Part shown: in pieces, positions 7,941 through 16,651 of the stretch
How positions within the stretch are numbered: position 1 is the stretch's first letter
How the letters are laid out: every line of letters starts with the position of its first letter
Assembly: GCA_002371265.1 (NCBI GenBank)
Contig: DFGT01000030.1
Coordinates: forward strand, 135,703 to 199,702
Source of the DNA: Bacteroidales bacterium UBA3743
Lineage (GTDB): Bacteria > Bacteroidota > Bacteroidia > Bacteroidales > Paludibacteraceae
Direction of reading: 5' to 3'
Length of the DNA stretch: 64,000 nucleotides
Position numbers and translations under genes: made by a program
Notes under the pieces: generated by a model
What the model was told of the DNA's origin: nothing
What the model saw: the letters and a program-made list of their open reading frames with translations, nothing else
The model's database searches: none

Positions 7941-9320
7941 ATGATTCAAAGAAATATATCAACATACTTAGAAAATTTCTACAGAACGTCAAAAAAAGCA
8001 CTTCTGCTGACAGGTGCAAGACAAATAGGAAAAACATTCGCAATACGAGAATTCGGCAAAAAATTCAAAAGTTTTGTGGAGATAAATTTTGTGGAAAATC
8101 AGGAGTTCGCTGATGCAATCAGAAATGCGAACGGAAGAGAAGACATACTGTTTCGCATATCTACAGCCACAAAAAAGCCGTTGATCAAAGGAGAGACACT
8201 GATATTTTTTGATGAAGTGCAAGTGTGTCCGGAAATAGTGACGGCGATAAAATTCCTTGTCGACGACGGTTCATACAAATACATCATGAGCGGATCTCTG
8301 CTAGGTGTGGAGCTGACAGACCTGCGTTCAGAACCAGTGGGATACATGAGCGTGAAGGAGATGTTTCCACTCGACTTTGAAGAATTCATACGCGCGATAG
8401 GCATCGGCGACAAAGTGATCGAGCATCTGCAGCTATCGTGGGACAACCGCACTCCCGTCGACTCATTCATACATCAGAAAATGATGGAATTGTTCAGACT
8501 ATATCTTGTAGTGGGAGGAATGCCAGAAGCCGTAAAGAAATACCTGGAGACAAACAATCTTCAGGAGGTGATGGCTGCACAACGCGACATCATAACGCTC
8601 TACAAACGTGACATCACCAAATACGACTTCAAAGACAAGTTGCAAATCAATCATATATACGATTTGATTCCGCCAGAACTTAATGAGAAGAACAAACGAT
8701 TCATTTTGAAAAGCCTCAACGAAAATGCCAAATACGACCGTTACCACAACGGATTCCTTTGGCTGAAAAACGCAGGTGTGGCCATTCCCGTCTACAATGT
8801 GGAAGAACCAAAGATGCCACTCAAGCTGTCAATGTCTCGCAATCTGCTCAAACTGTTTCTCAGCGATATCGGTCTGCTTGCCGCACAATACGCCAACGGC
8901 ATCCAACTACGTATCATAAATGGTGACAAGGATATCAATTTCGGATCTGTATACGAGAATGCCGTCGCACAGGAACTGATAGCACATTCGTTTGAGCCAT
9001 TCTACTACAACAACAAGAAACGTGGCGAGATAGATTTTGTGATAGAATACCACGGCAGAATTCTTCCGATTGAGGTGAAATCAGGCAAAGATTACGAAGT
9101 GCACAGAGCCTTGTCTAACATCATGGACTGCCCCGAATACGATCTGCAGGAGGCTATTGTGTTCTGCAACGACAACCTGAAAGTGGTGGGCAAACTGACA
9201 TACGCCCCAGTCTACATGACTATGTGTCTGAAAAAGAACGACTACGCGCCAACTTTCTACAAGGTGGACATCTCTATGGTGAGAGAGCCGGAGATAACGT
9301 ATGGGAAGAAAGAGGATTGA
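7941..9320 (+). CDS. AAA+ ATPase with DUF4143 C-terminal domain
   Basis: A 459-residue protein. The N-terminal AAA ATPase has Walker A GARQIGKT (25-32), Walker B LIFFDE (87-92) and a SGSLLG sensor segment (about 117-122). The C-terminal DUF4143 half holds a PD-(D/E)XK-like signature: GEIDFVIE (Asp365) and IEVKSG (Glu378, Lys380). Such ATPases are abundant in Bacteroidota and archaea; their biological role is unsettled, and defence, DNA processing and mobile-element control have been considered. The gene is preceded by the 32-bp tandem array and has no obvious TAnnTTTG box, so the array may be its control region (inference). Catalytic motifs are intact. Codon use is more A-rich near the start than in the neighbouring topB. 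Confidence 0.85.
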   Translation: MIQRNISTYLENFYRTSKKALLLTGARQIGKTFAIREFGKKFKSFVEINFVENQEFADAIRNANGREDILFRISTATKKPLIKGETLIFFDEVQVCPEIVTAIKFLVDDGSYKYIMSGSLLGVELTDLRSEPVGYMSVKEMFPLDFEEFIRAIGIGDKVIEHLQLSWDNRTPVDSFIHQKMMELFRLYLVVGGMPEAVKKYLETNNLQEVMAAQRDIITLYKRDITKYDFKDKLQINHIYDLIPPELNEKNKRFILKSLNENAKYDRYHNGFLWLKNAGVAIPVYNVEEPKMPLKLSMSRNLLKLFLSDIGLLAAQYANGIQLRIINGDKDINFGSVYENAVAQELIAHSFEPFYYNNKKRGEIDFVIEYHGRILPIEVKSGKDYEVHRALSNIMDCPEYDLQEAIVFCNDNLKVVGKLTYAPVYMTMCLKKNDYAPTFYKVDISMVREPEITYGKKED

Positions 9321-9368
9321 TGATGGAGGATTGAAGATGAAGGATTGAGGATTCTCACAAAATTTGAT

Positions 9369-9376
9369 TATCTTTG
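9369..9376 (+). promoter_or_regulatory. -7 promoter box of topB
   Basis: TATCTTTG matches TAnnTTTG and lies 26 bases before the topB ATG. It follows a short tract of repeated GGATTGA words after the preceding stop codon. Confidence 0.55.
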
Positions 9377-9401
9377 AACTACAAAATCGAGTCGGTAAGA
9401 A

Positions 9402-11570
9402 ATGAAAGTTTGCATAGCGGAGAAACCGAGTGTGGCACGCGACATCGCTCGCATGCTTGGAGCGACAACCAACATGGATGGTTATTACGAAGGCAATGAC
9501 TATCAGGTGACTTGGGTGTTCGGCCACCTCTGCACCCTAAAAGAGCCGCACGACTACGATCCGATGTGGAAATCATGGATGATGGAGACGCTGCCGATCA
9601 TTCCGTCGACTTTCGGAATCAAACTGAAAAGCGACAAAGGAGTGAGCAAACAATTCAATCTCATCAAACGACTTATCGACAAAGCTGAATACGTGGTGAA
9701 CTGCGGTGATGCCGGGCAGGAGGGTGAACTTATCCAGCGCTGGGTGCTTCAGTACGCGAAATGCAAAGTGCCAGTCTACCGCCTTTGGATCTCCTCACTT
9801 ACCGACGAAGCCATATCTCAAGGTTTTGCCAACCTCCGTCCTTCATCGGAATACGACAGCCTGTATGCGGCAGGAGCACTCCGAGCTATCGGCGACTGGC
9901 TTCTAGGAATGAATGCGACGCGAGCATATTCCATCAAATATTCTGTGCCTGGCACTCCCCTTTCCATAGGACGTGTGCAGACGCCAACTCTGGCTCTCGT
10001 CGTGGCTAGACACAAGGAGATTGTCAATTTCAAGCCCGAACTCTACTGGGAATTGAAAACGCAATTCTGCAACACAAATTTCTCATGCACAAAAGGCAAA
10101 TTCAAAAAGAAGGAAGACGCGGAGAAAGTGTTGCAGACGGTGACAGGCCAACCGTTCACAATCACCAAGGTAGACAAGAAGGCAGGCAAGGAGTTGCCTC
10201 CTAAACTGTTCGACCTGACTTCTTTGCAGGTGGAGTGCAACCGCAGATTTGGCTACACTGCCGAGCTGACCCTTAAATGCGCACAGTCGCTCTACGAAAA
10301 GAAGTACACCACATATCCCCGCGTCGACACAAGATTCCTGCCCGAGGATGTGCATCCAAAGATTCCTCAGATAATGGGCGGAATACAGAATTATTCGTTG
10401 CTGACTGCACCTGTGTTGCAAAAACCGATTCCCAAACTGAAACGAATATTCGACAATTCAAAGATCACAGACCACCACGCAATAATCCCGACAGGAGTGT
10501 TGGCGACAAATATGACTCATGAGGAATTCAATGTATACGATATCGTAACACGTTGTTTCATAGCCAATTTCTATCCTGAATGCCAGATTTCGACAACTAC
10601 TGTGGAAGGAGAATCAGCACAAGTAGGATTCAAGACATCAGGTAAAGAAATCGTGGATCCGGGTTGGAGACTTGTCTATTCCGACGACGTGAAGCCAGCC
10701 AACCCATCGGAGGATCCCAACAAAGTGGAGGGCAACACCGTCATCCCGGCATTCACCGTCGGGCAAAACGGACCACACAATCCATCAATTGTGGAGAAAC
10801 AGACCACTCCACCCAAGCCATACACCGAAGCGACTCTGCTCCGTGCAATGGAAACGGCAGGAAAAAATGTGGAAGACGAAGAGCTACGTGAGGCAATGAA
10901 AGAAAACGGTATCGGACGTCCGTCTACTCGTGCCGGCATCATCGAGACACTCTTCAAACGAGAATACATGATCCGTCAGCGTAAGAACATCATCCCTACC
11001 GAAAGAGGAATCAAGCTGATTGACACTATCAACCAAGAGCTTATCAAATCCGCCGAACTGACAGGACAATGGGAAAAGAAACTGCGTTTGGTGGAGAAAA
11101 AAGAATATCAGTCGTCCGACTTCATGGCAGAACTGAAAAAGATGGTTTGCGAAGTTGTCGACGCAGTGAAACGTGATGTGTCGATGACTAAAATTGCTGA
11201 AGCACGTAGAGACGCACGGACGTGCGTGTCTGATGAGCAACCTCCCAAAGAGAAGAAGCCACGTGCTCCAAGAAAGAAAAAAGCTGACGATGGCAGCGAA
11301 TCGACAACAAAAAAGACGGTGAAAAGGAAGAAAACGGAGAATCCAGCCCCAACGACGCTGGCAGAATGTGTGTGTCCGATCTGCAAACGAGGCAGAATCC
11401 TGAAAGGACGCACAGCATACGGATGCTCCGAATATGCGTCGGGCTGCAATTTCAGAATTCCATTCTTCATCAACAATATCGCCATCACCGACGAAGACGC
11501 AGTAGCATTATTGCAGGGCAATGCGGTGAGAGGTGTGATGCTGAACACGTTGCTGGGGGTTAATGGTTGA
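9402..11570 (+). CDS. topB: DNA topoisomerase III
   Basis: A 722-residue type IA topoisomerase. The Toprim domain starts the protein (Glu7 in CIAEKPS) and continues with GDAGQEGE (Asp103, Glu107), the DAG variant seen in many TopB proteins. The catalytic tyrosine is Tyr305 in TTYPRVD. After the core comes a Lys/Arg-rich linker (about residues 615-655). The end is a zinc-ribbon-like segment with CVCPICKRG and a later GCSEYASGC. The enzyme relaxes and decatenates DNA and helps resolve recombination intermediates, often with RecQ; a recQ gene lies at 39175. It has its own -7 box. Length and motifs are normal, so it should be functional. Confidence 0.93.
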   Translation: MKVCIAEKPSVARDIARMLGATTNMDGYYEGNDYQVTWVFGHLCTLKEPHDYDPMWKSWMMETLPIIPSTFGIKLKSDKGVSKQFNLIKRLIDKAEYVVNCGDAGQEGELIQRWVLQYAKCKVPVYRLWISSLTDEAISQGFANLRPSSEYDSLYAAGALRAIGDWLLGMNATRAYSIKYSVPGTPLSIGRVQTPTLALVVARHKEIVNFKPELYWELKTQFCNTNFSCTKGKFKKKEDAEKVLQTVTGQPFTITKVDKKAGKELPPKLFDLTSLQVECNRRFGYTAELTLKCAQSLYEKKYTTYPRVDTRFLPEDVHPKIPQIMGGIQNYSLLTAPVLQKPIPKLKRIFDNSKITDHHAIIPTGVLATNMTHEEFNVYDIVTRCFIANFYPECQISTTTVEGESAQVGFKTSGKEIVDPGWRLVYSDDVKPANPSEDPNKVEGNTVIPAFTVGQNGPHNPSIVEKQTTPPKPYTEATLLRAMETAGKNVEDEELREAMKENGIGRPSTRAGIIETLFKREYMIRQRKNIIPTERGIKLIDTINQELIKSAELTGQWEKKLRLVEKKEYQSSDFMAELKKMVCEVVDAVKRDVSMTKIAEARRDARTCVSDEQPPKEKKPRAPRKKKADDGSESTTKKTVKRKKTENPAPTTLAECVCPICKRGRILKGRTAYGCSEYASGCNFRIPFFINNIAITDEDAVALLQGNAVRGVMLNTLLGVNG

Positions 11571-11619
11571 AGGTTGAGGGTTGAAGGGTTAGAGTAAAAA
11601 GTTTAGAGTTAAGAATTAC

Positions 11620-12165
11620 ATGAAAAAGAAAATAGCGATCATATTACTTCTCCTTATCTCTGTAGCCATCGGTGTCTGTTGGGCACAACAAGATGATTAC
11701 AAGGAAGGAGATATTCTCTTCCAAGTGTCGAAAAGCCGTCAATCACCATTGATCCAGAAAGCCACTGGATCAAAATGGTCTCATTGTGGTGTCGTGGTCG
11801 AGAAAAACAAGCAGACATATGTGTTGGAAGCGTCCAAGGTGGTCCGACTCACTCCTCTGCAACAATGGATAAAACAAGGTAAAGACGGGGAGGTCAAGAA
11901 GATACGTGTGAAAAAGGAGCCAGTTAAAATCAAGTACAATAAATACTTAGGCAAGCCATACGACCTTGCGTTTAAGTTTGACAACGGCAAATGGTACTGC
12001 TCAGAGTTGGTTTATGACATATACAAATCACAATTAGGCATCGAGCTTTGCCAACCCAAGCAGCTTCGTCAGTACAAGATCAGCGGGATGGAGAATGTCA
12101 TAAAAAAAAGAGGCATGAGTCTCGATCAATTGGTTGTCGCTCCATGCGATTTATTAGACTATTGA
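11620..12165 (+). CDS. YiiX-like permuted papain-fold peptidase/amidase (C92 family)
   Basis: A 181-residue secreted protein with a signal peptide ending near VCWA (about residue 22). GDILFQ opens the domain. The catalytic His is in WSHCGVV and the catalytic Cys in WYCSELV, the reversed order typical of circularly permuted NlpC/P60 enzymes of the YiiX/C92 type. Family members are thought to act as amidases or thioesterases on cell-wall or lipid-linked substrates; the substrate here is unknown. The gene stands between topB and hisA. It follows a tract of repeated GGTTGA-like words and is itself followed by the 33-bp array. No clear -7 box is seen. Confidence 0.8.
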   Translation: MKKKIAIILLLLISVAIGVCWAQQDDYKEGDILFQVSKSRQSPLIQKATGSKWSHCGVVVEKNKQTYVLEASKVVRLTPLQQWIKQGKDGEVKKIRVKKEPVKIKYNKYLGKPYDLAFKFDNGKWYCSELVYDIYKSQLGIELCQPKQLRQYKISGMENVIKKRGMSLDQLVVAPCDLLDY

Positions 12166-12190
12166 TTATCATTAGATTAAAGCTAAATTT

Positions 12191-12310
12191 TACATTTTTA
12201 TGAGGGATCAATTGGTCCAATTTCACACTTTTATTGGTTATCAATCAATCTAAATCCACACTTTTATTGGGGATCATTCTTCAATTTTTCACACTTTTAT
12301 GGGGGAATGA
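12191..12310. repeat. Four-unit tandem array with exact 33-bp period
   Basis: A core close to CACACTTTTATTGG starts at 12191 (degenerate, TACATTTTTATGAG), 12224, 12257 and 12290, each 33 bases apart, followed by variable A+T-rich sequence. The core and its A/T-rich lead-in resemble the reverse complement of the 7725-7905 repeat (AATTTC then CACTTTT). The array fills most of the 301-base gap between the C92 gene and hisA. In-frame stops rule out coding. Confidence 0.85.
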
Positions 12311-12441
12311 GCCAATAGACGGAAGCATCTCAATTTGACACGAGACTTATATTTACGGCTATAGACGTGCAGTGAATGGCAAATGGGCTTTCTTTACCGT
12401 TGTTTTCCGATTAAAATCACCTATAAATGAAAAAATCTGTG

Positions 12442-12449
12442 TAAATTTG
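12442..12449 (+). promoter_or_regulatory. -7 promoter box of hisA
   Basis: TAAATTTG matches TAnnTTTG, 18 bases before the hisA ATG at 12467. Confidence 0.6.
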
Positions 12450-12466
12450 CGGAAAATTAAGAATAT

Positions 12467-13189
12467 ATGATTGAAATTATTCCAGCAATTGATATTATCG
12501 ACGGGAAATGTGTCCGTCTTAGCCAAGGAGATTACGACCAAAAGAAAGTTTACAACGAAAATCCTCTTGAGATAGCGAAAGAGTTTGAAGACGCAGGCAT
12601 TCGCCGTCTTCACCTTGTCGACCTCGACGGAGCTAAGGCGCACCACATCGTCAACCATAAAGTGTTGGAGACAATCGCCACCAAGACAAACCTTGTGATT
12701 GATTTCGGCGGCGGTCTGAAGAGCGATGAAGATCTTAAAATAGCGTTCAACAGCGGAGCTTCAATGATCACAGGAGGAAGCATCGCCGTGAAGGATCCTG
12801 ACACATTCTGCGGATGGATCGACAAGTTTGGCGGCGAGAAAATCATTCTTGGAGCCGACGCGAAGGATGGCAAAATAGCGGTAGGCGGATGGATCGAGAC
12901 GACCCAGGAGCCATTGATTCCATTTATCTCCCAGTACCGTCGACGCGGAATATCAAAAGTGATCTGCACAGACATCAGCAAAGACGGAATGCTAAAAGGA
13001 GCCTCAACAGATCTCTACAAAGAGATTCTTGCCGCTGAGTCTGGCCTTTACCTTATCGCAAGCGGAGGTGTGAGCAAGATTGAGGATATCATTGAGCTTG
13101 ACGAAGCCGGAGTGCCAGCCGTAATCACAGGAAAGGCAATCTACGAAGGCAAAATCACACTTGAACAAATATCAAAGCTTCTCGCATAA
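12467..13189 (+). CDS. hisA: ProFAR isomerase (phosphoribosylformimino-AICAR ribotide isomerase)
   Basis: A 240-residue TIM-barrel enzyme that catalyses the fourth step of histidine biosynthesis, the Amadori rearrangement of ProFAR to PRFAR. The catalytic acid lies in IPAIDIIDGK (Asp9) and a second acidic site in the GADAKDGK stretch, with phosphate-binding glycine motifs near FGGGLKS and IASGGVS. Length is that of the family. It is followed 41 bases later by hisIE, which has its own -7 box. hisH and hisF, which usually flank hisA in Bacteroidota his operons, are not here; the pathway genes must be split in this genome. Confidence 0.93.
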   Translation: MIEIIPAIDIIDGKCVRLSQGDYDQKKVYNENPLEIAKEFEDAGIRRLHLVDLDGAKAHHIVNHKVLETIATKTNLVIDFGGGLKSDEDLKIAFNSGASMITGGSIAVKDPDTFCGWIDKFGGEKIILGADAKDGKIAVGGWIETTQEPLIPFISQYRRRGISKVICTDISKDGMLKGASTDLYKEILAAESGLYLIASGGVSKIEDIIELDEAGVPAVITGKAIYEGKITLEQISKLLA

Positions 13190-13206
13190 TTATCGCAATT
13201 TATTTC

Positions 13207-13214
13207 TAAATTTG
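13207..13214 (+). promoter_or_regulatory. -7 promoter box of hisIE
   Basis: TAAATTTG, 16 bases before the ATG at 13231. It indicates that hisIE can be transcribed separately from hisA. A TTG at 13225 lies only a few bases downstream of the likely transcription start and is a poor start candidate. Confidence 0.6.
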
Positions 13215-13230
13215 CACAAAACTATTGATT

Positions 13231-13812
13231 ATGACTATTGATTTCGATAAACTTGGTGGACTTGTGCCAGCAATCATCCAGGACGACGCCACATTAAAGG
13301 TGTTGATGCTCGGGTTCATGAATAAAGAAGCGTATGAGAAGACGGTGGAAACAGGCAAAGTGACTTTCTTTTCACGCACACGCAACAAGCTATGGACCAA
13401 GGGTGAGACAAGCGGAAATTTTCTTAACCTTGTCAGCATCAAGAACGACTGCGACAACGACACTCTTCTAATCCGTGTCAACCCAGTCGGACCCGTTTGC
13501 CACACAGGCACAGACACATGCTGGGGAGAAGTCAACGAAGGAGGAATGACAGCACTCGAAGCTGTGCAGAAGAAAATCAAGGCAGACGTTGCAGACCCAT
13601 CAACTTACGCAGGCAAAAACCACGCAGAAGGCAAAAACCGTGTGGCTCAAAACCTTGGTGAGGAGGCTGTGGTGGCTGTAATCAAAGCGTCGAAAGGATC
13701 ACGTGAGGAAATCATCGAGCAGAGCGGATCACTACTTTACCATCTGCTTGAGATGCTTACAGAAAACGGCATCGACATCAACGAAATCAAAAAGATTGCA
13801 CCAAAAGATTAA
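13231..13812 (+). CDS. hisIE: Bifunctional phosphoribosyl-AMP cyclohydrolase / phosphoribosyl-ATP pyrophosphatase
   Basis: A 193-residue fusion. The N-terminal HisI part (about 1-103) carries Cys74 with Asp73/75/77 (DCDND) and the zinc ligands Cys90 and Cys97 (CHTGTDTC). The C-terminal HisE part (about 108-193) has the helical EEAVVAVIKA and LLYHLLEML segments of the all-alpha pyrophosphatase. Together they carry out steps two and three of histidine synthesis, converting PR-ATP through PR-AMP to ProFAR, the substrate of the HisA next door. The ATG at 13231 is taken because it follows the -7 box at a normal distance. Confidence 0.93.
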   Translation: MTIDFDKLGGLVPAIIQDDATLKVLMLGFMNKEAYEKTVETGKVTFFSRTRNKLWTKGETSGNFLNLVSIKNDCDNDTLLIRVNPVGPVCHTGTDTCWGEVNEGGMTALEAVQKKIKADVADPSTYAGKNHAEGKNRVAQNLGEEAVVAVIKASKGSREEIIEQSGSLLYHLLEMLTENGIDINEIKKIAPKD

Positions 13813-13824
13813 AACTTTACGACT

Positions 13825-14529
13825 GTGAGCGAGATATTGCTAGACTATAAAAACGTATCAATCAACCACTCTGAGGTGACAGTGTTGAAGAATCTGACAC
13901 AGCAAATCAGAGTCGGCGAACTTGTCTACCTCACAGGTAAGGTTGGAAGCGGAAAGAGTTCGTTTCTCAAATCAATATATGCGGACGCAGAAGTATCAGC
14001 AGGAAGCGCGACGGTACTCAACTACGACATCCGCAAAATAAAACGCAAAGAAATTCCATACCTACGCCGCGAACTTGGAATCATATTCCAAGATTTCAAG
14101 TTGCTGACCGACAGAAGTGTAGAGAAGAACCTCGACTTCGTGTTGAGAGCGACAGAAGTGAGCGACAAAAGCGAACGAAAGGAAAGAATCGCAAATGTGC
14201 TGGCATATGTGGGCATGGACAACAAAGGCTACAAAATGCCACATGAGCTGTCGGGAGGTGAGCAACAGCGCATCGTCATCGCGAGAGCATTGCTCAACGA
14301 CCCCAAAATGATCCTTGCCGATGAGCCGACAGGAAACCTTGACGCAGAGACAGGAAAGGATATTATGACGTTGCTTCACAAAATTTCGCTTGAAAAGACA
14401 GCGGTTGTGATGGCGACACACAATATGAAATGGCCACAGATTTTCGAAGGCAGAGTGTTGAAATTCAACGAAATGGAAGTCAACGAAATATCAGTAGCCG
14501 AAGCAGTAACAACAAAAAATGAAGAGTAA
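13825..14529 (+). CDS. ftsE: FtsE-like cell-division ABC ATPase
   Basis: A 234-residue ATP-binding cassette protein. Walker A is GKVGSGKSS (38-46), the signature LSGGEQQ (142-148) and Walker B MILADEP (162-168), followed by TGNLD and the switch His in THN. The IIFQDFKLLTDR stretch is typical of FtsE. FtsE with FtsX controls cell-wall hydrolases at the division site. The start is GTG at 13825, 12 bases after hisIE; no ATG fits. ftsX is not adjacent; the next gene is a DUF4834 protein, as I recall from other Bacteroidales. Transcription probably continues from hisIE. Confidence 0.85.
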   Translation: MSEILLDYKNVSINHSEVTVLKNLTQQIRVGELVYLTGKVGSGKSSFLKSIYADAEVSAGSATVLNYDIRKIKRKEIPYLRRELGIIFQDFKLLTDRSVEKNLDFVLRATEVSDKSERKERIANVLAYVGMDNKGYKMPHELSGGEQQRIVIARALLNDPKMILADEPTGNLDAETGKDIMTLLHKISLEKTAVVMATHNMKWPQIFEGRVLKFNEMEVNEISVAEAVTTKNEE

Positions 14530-14865
14530 ATGATAAAGTTTTTATTCACGCTGGTGCTTATAGGCATACTTTTTATGCTACTCGTCCCCATCATTTTGAA
14601 GGCGGTCGTCAAAAACCTTATAGGCAAAGCCACACAAAGGCAACAGCAGCAGTATCAGCAATATAACGGCAACGATTCCCAATCATCCTACTCATCCGCA
14701 GAAGAAAATGATGAGAGTTATTACGGAGGAAGTGTGCTGGTGCATGATGAAGATAGCGCACGACGAATGAAGAGGATGAAAGCAGAGGCGGAAGATGTGG
14801 AGGCTGTGATAATAGACGAACCTATCGAGTTCAAAGAAAAAGAGAAGGAGAAAGGTTACAGATAA
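14530..14865 (+). CDS. DUF4834-like small membrane protein
   Basis: A 111-residue protein with one N-terminal transmembrane helix (about 3-25). A Gln-rich stretch follows (38-46), then an acidic and Lys/Glu-rich cytoplasmic tail. The ATG starts on the base after the ftsE stop, so the two are translationally coupled. I assign DUF4834 from its size, topology and position after ftsE, as recalled from other Bacteroidales; the function is unknown. A role linked to FtsE at the membrane is an inference from gene order alone. Confidence 0.6.
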   Translation: MIKFLFTLVLIGILFMLLVPIILKAVVKNLIGKATQRQQQQYQQYNGNDSQSSYSSAEENDESYYGGSVLVHDEDSARRMKRMKAEAEDVEAVIIDEPIEFKEKEKEKGYR

Positions 14866-14919
14866 GTAAAAAGCAAGAAACTGAAACGAAGAAAAAAATA
14901 TAACAATAAGTATATAAAA

Positions 14920-16443
14920 ATGGGAAAAAAAGCATTGTTGATGATCCTCGACGGTTGGGGAATCGGTGACAAAACAAAGTCTGACGTAATCTCGTCTACA
15001 CCAACACCAAATTGGGACGCTTTGATAGCAAACTATCCAAACTCACAGCTTCAGGCATCAGGAGAGAACGTAGGTTTGCCAGACGGACAGATGGGAAACT
15101 CAGAGGTAGGACACTTGAATATCGGTGCAGGACGCATTGTATATCAAGATCTTGTGAAGATTAACCGTGCTTGTGCAGACGGTTCAATCATGAAGAACCC
15201 AGAGGTCATTTCAGCATTTGAGTATGCAAAAAAGACAGGAAAGAAAGTTCACTATATGGGCTTGACATCGACAGGTGGAGTACACTCATCTTTCGATCAT
15301 TTGTTCAAGCTATGTGAGATAGCAAAGGAATTCGGAGTTGCAGACAAGACATTCATCCACTGTTTCATGGATGGTCGTGACACAGACCCTAAGAGCGGTA
15401 AAGGCTTCATCGAGCAGCTTACAGCACAGGCAAAGAAGACAGGATGCACAATCGCATCTATCGTAGGTCGTTTCTATGCTATGGACCGTGACAAGCGTTG
15501 GGAGCGTATCAAAGAGGCATACGATTTGTTGGTAAACGGAATCGGAGCACCTGCAACAGACATGGTCAAGGCGATGCAGGACAGCTACGATGCAGGAGTG
15601 ACAGACGAGTTTGTTAAGCCAATCGTCAACACATCTGCAAACGGAAAGATTGGAGAGGGCGACGTGGTTATCTTCTTCAACTACCGTAACGACCGTGCTA
15701 AGGAGCTTACAATCGTATTGTCGCAGAACGACGTCCCAGAGCAGGGAATGAAGACAATTCCAAACATCCAGTTCTACTGTATGACTCCATACGACGCTTC
15801 ATTCACAGGCGTTCACATTCTATTCCCTAAGGAGAACGTAAGCAACACATTGGCTGAATACCTTTCAAACAAAGGATTGAAGCAGCTTCACACAGCAGAG
15901 ACTGAGAAGTTCGCTCACGTAACATTCTTCTTGAACGGAGGACGTGAGACTCCATTCGACGGAGAGGAGAGAATCTTGGTCCCTTCACCAAAAGTGGCAA
16001 CATACGACTTGAAGCCAGAGATGTCAGCGTTCGAGGTAAAAGACAAACTAGTTGACGCTATCCACTCAAAGAAGTTCGACTTCATCGTTGTGAACTTCGC
16101 AAACGGAGACATGGTTGGTCACACAGGCAAGTACGAGGCTATCGAAAAGGCAGTTGTAGCAATCGACCAGGTTGTAAAGGAAGTTACAGACGCTACACTT
16201 GCTGAGGATTACGCTACAATCATCATCGCTGACCACGGAAACTGCGATTACGCAATCAACCCAGACGGAACACCAAACACTGCGCACTCACTTAACCCAG
16301 TGCCATTCGTTTACGTTGCAAACGACGCTAAATCAGTGAAGGTTTCTAACGGTGTCTTGGCAGACGTAGCACCATCAATCTTGTCAGTGATGGGTCTTGA
16401 GCAGCCATCTGAAATGACAGGTAAGAACTTGATTTCAAAGTAA
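14920..16443 (+). CDS. gpmI: 2,3-bisphosphoglycerate-independent phosphoglycerate mutase
   Basis: A 507-residue cytoplasmic metalloenzyme of glycolysis and gluconeogenesis that interconverts 3- and 2-phosphoglycerate. The alkaline-phosphatase-like fold shows ILDGWG (Asp11), the phosphoserine motif GNSEVGH (Ser61), FMDGRDTDP, and late metal ligands in NFANGDMVGHTG and ADHGNCD. Length is normal (about 505-515). The gene uses a restricted codon set (CGT, GGA, AAG, TTG), unlike its neighbours, which suggests high expression. A hairpin terminator follows. No obvious -7 box is seen in the 54-base gap before it. Confidence 0.95.
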   Translation: MGKKALLMILDGWGIGDKTKSDVISSTPTPNWDALIANYPNSQLQASGENVGLPDGQMGNSEVGHLNIGAGRIVYQDLVKINRACADGSIMKNPEVISAFEYAKKTGKKVHYMGLTSTGGVHSSFDHLFKLCEIAKEFGVADKTFIHCFMDGRDTDPKSGKGFIEQLTAQAKKTGCTIASIVGRFYAMDRDKRWERIKEAYDLLVNGIGAPATDMVKAMQDSYDAGVTDEFVKPIVNTSANGKIGEGDVVIFFNYRNDRAKELTIVLSQNDVPEQGMKTIPNIQFYCMTPYDASFTGVHILFPKENVSNTLAEYLSNKGLKQLHTAETEKFAHVTFFLNGGRETPFDGEERILVPSPKVATYDLKPEMSAFEVKDKLVDAIHSKKFDFIVVNFANGDMVGHTGKYEAIEKAVVAIDQVVKEVTDATLAEDYATIIIADHGNCDYAINPDGTPNTAHSLNPVPFVYVANDAKSVKVSNGVLADVAPSILSVMGLEQPSEMTGKNLISK

Positions 16444-16464
16444 TTTTGAGATTGAATAATAATT

Positions 16465-16498
16465 GTAGAGACGTGGGAATCCGCGTCTCTACTTTTTT
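16465..16498 (+). terminator. gpmI terminator
   Basis: GTAGAGACG and CGTCTCTAC arms (16465-16473, 16484-16492) followed by six Ts. The arms belong to a palindrome family also seen at 63927-63954. Confidence 0.8.
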
Positions 16499-16651
16499 AT
16501 TAGATGGAATGTAAAAATTGAGGAGTCCAAAGTGCGGAACCAAATTTTAAGTTTAGCGGCCCACAAAAAAAGGTTTGACAAAACATCAGCATCCAAATTT
16601 TACCTATTTATGTAATTTTTTATTTTATTTGCATCATAAAAAACAAACACC

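Noticed and set aside
9402..11570. TopB with a defective metal site (GDAGQEGE lacks the second Asp)
   Set aside because: The DAG form is common among TopB proteins of Bacteroidetes and Gram-positives, so it is not a defect.
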